From positions 1-7,578 of the forward strand of contig CAMDVY010000139.1 in assembly GCA_945878745.1 (NCBI GenBank): a DNA stretch of 7,578 nucleotides, given 5' to 3'. The notes under the pieces are model-generated. The model searched no databases and was not told where the DNA came from. It saw only the letters and a list, made by a program, of their open reading frames with translations. Origin of the DNA: Klebsiella pneumoniae (GTDB taxonomy: Bacteria > Pseudomonadota > Gammaproteobacteria > Pseudomonadales > Azotimanducaceae). Shown piece after piece: positions 6,789 through 7,578 of the stretch (positions are counted from its first letter, which is position 1; each line of letters opens with the position of its first letter). Position numbers and translations under genes: made by a program.

Positions 6789-7578
6789 CTAGGTCTGACC
6801 CCACTCATTTGTTACTGAGGTTCGCCGGTCCGTGCCCATGCGGGTGGTACCCACTTCGTGAATGATCTCCCCGCCTTTTTTGATGGCCTGCTCCGGACGC
6901 CTGTCCGGTCCATCGACCTGACCACCCATCGTTTCAATGATTTGACGCGCAGTGGCCATGCCATGAGCCACCTGGTTGAGTTCGTGCGCCGACCAACGCC
7001 AGTGGAATCTCGGTACAGGAATCCCCCACTGGTCTTTCACCTGAGGGTCGATCTCCATGAAACAACGATCGTTTGGCAACATCTCACCGCGCAGTGACAA
7101 GTTCACATGGGCGCCGTAGCGCCTGCGAACTCGTTCCTTGAGCGCCGCACCATATCCTGCGGCGGAAAGTCCGACACCCATGCCGGGTTGCGGAAAAGCA
7201 CCGCCCACTTCGAAGTGATAGCCCCGCGGAAAATTCAGCTCGCCACGCGCCTGGGCGGCATAACCCCACCAGGGAATGAAGAGGTGATTGGCCGTGTGGC
7301 CGTCTTCGTTGTATCGCGGCCGATTTTCGAGCGCGGGCACATATCCGGACACTGCAGCACCGGTGGAATCCATCAGGTTGCGACCGACCTGGCGGCTGGA
7401 GTTGGCGACCCCGTTGGGCATAGTTTCCGTCCGGGAGTTCAACAGGATCCGGGCCGATTCGCAGGCGCTCGCGGCCAGCGCAACAACACGGGCGGGCACT
7501 GTCTCCAACTGGCGGGTTTTGCGGTTGATGAAACTGACACCGGTGGCCTTGCCGTCCGCGTTGACGTTGACTGAACGA
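6789..7578 (-). CDS. GMC family FAD-dependent dehydrogenase (GMC2), partial, ended early by an in-frame TAG
   Basis: The frame is open from the right edge for 262 codons and stops at TAG 6789-6791; the 5' half lies outside the window. The frame is open above the TTG at 7508, so that is not the true start. The visible part covers the GMC middle and C-terminal domain: VVALAASACESARILLNS (7494-7441), SRQVGRNLMD (about 7404-7375), and the first catalytic His in IIHEVGTTRMGTD (His codon 6858-6860). The second catalytic residue and the last FAD-contacting strand are lost to the stop, so the truncated protein is probably inactive. In GMC1 the aligned position is Trp (TGG), one transition from TAG; relatives often have His there. 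With the 45-codon remainder (6651-6788) it forms one GMC gene, partner of the subunit-3 gene that follows. Substrate cannot be read. Confidence 0.85.
   Translation of the reverse strand, partial: RSVNVNADGKATGVSFINRKTRQLETVPARVVALAASACESARILLNSRTETMPNGVANSSRQVGRNLMDSTGAAVSGYVPALENRPRYNEDGHTANHLFIPWWGYAAQARGELNFPRGYHFEVGGAFPQPGMGVGLSAAGYGAALKERVRRRYGAHVNLSLRGEMLPNDRCFMEIDPQVKDQWGIPVPRFHWRWSAHELNQVAHGMATARQIIETMGGQVDGPDRRPEQAIKKGGEIIHEVGTTRMGTDRRTSVTNEWGQT

Noticed and set aside
6786..6815. Sequence GGGGTCAGACC directly before the TAG, resembling dispersed repeat-like motifs near REP-type elements, so possibly an insertion scar
   Set aside because: The translation across it (SVTNEWGQT) aligns gap-free with GMC1 SVLNSWNQV, sharing S, V, N, W and Q, so it is homologous coding sequence. 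Counting GGTCTGACCCC in the genome would test the idea.

Overview
The window looks like accessory carbohydrate-catabolism DNA from a moderately GC-rich Gram-negative bacterium, most likely a proteobacterium and perhaps a gammaproteobacterium. That placement is an impression from protein style, Tat-exported lipoproteins, tight operons and strong Shine-Dalgarno sites; there is no marker gene. Nearly every base is coding.

Layout: (1) 1-683 (+) is the 3' part of a phosphomannomutase/phosphoglucomutase-family gene that enters from the left edge. (2) After a 113-bp gap comes a tight three-gene (+) operon at 797-3605: an NHS-type (NupG-like) MFS permease, a Tat-exported sugar-phosphate-isomerase-like TIM barrel protein, and a secreted DUF1080 / 3-keto-disaccharide-hydrolase-family protein. 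Stops and starts overlap by 4 and 1 bases. (3) Converging on it after only 18 bp is a (-) strand operon that enters from the right edge. It consists of two consecutive large/small subunit pairs of membrane-associated FAD dehydrogenases: GMC oxidoreductase 2 (6651-7578, partial) then its gluconate-2-dehydrogenase-subunit-3-like partner (5950-6654), followed by GMC oxidoreductase 1 (4240-5925) and its partner (3624-4223).

How they fit together (inference from known families): GMC plus subunit-3 dehydrogenases oxidise sugars or glycosides, in several studied cases at C3. Enzymes of the TIM-barrel and DUF1080 families have been linked to eliminative or hydrolytic cleavage of 3-keto-glycosides. 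The permease would import the released product. All the enzymes with visible N-termini except GMC1 carry export signals, and GMC1 could be carried out by its Tat-signal partner, so the chemistry is probably periplasmic. The window therefore reads as a 3-keto-glycoside (oxidise-eliminate-import) catabolic island of unknown substrate.

The most striking anomaly is an in-frame TAG at 6789-6791 in GMC2. It cuts off 45 residues that still read as a normal GMC C-terminus, including the second catalytic residue, and that still end in a GTGA overlap with the next gene. The neighbouring GMC1 ends naturally at TAG and has Trp (TGG) at the aligned position. The choices are a recent nonsense mutation, readthrough or a sequence error; wholesale amber reassignment is unlikely.
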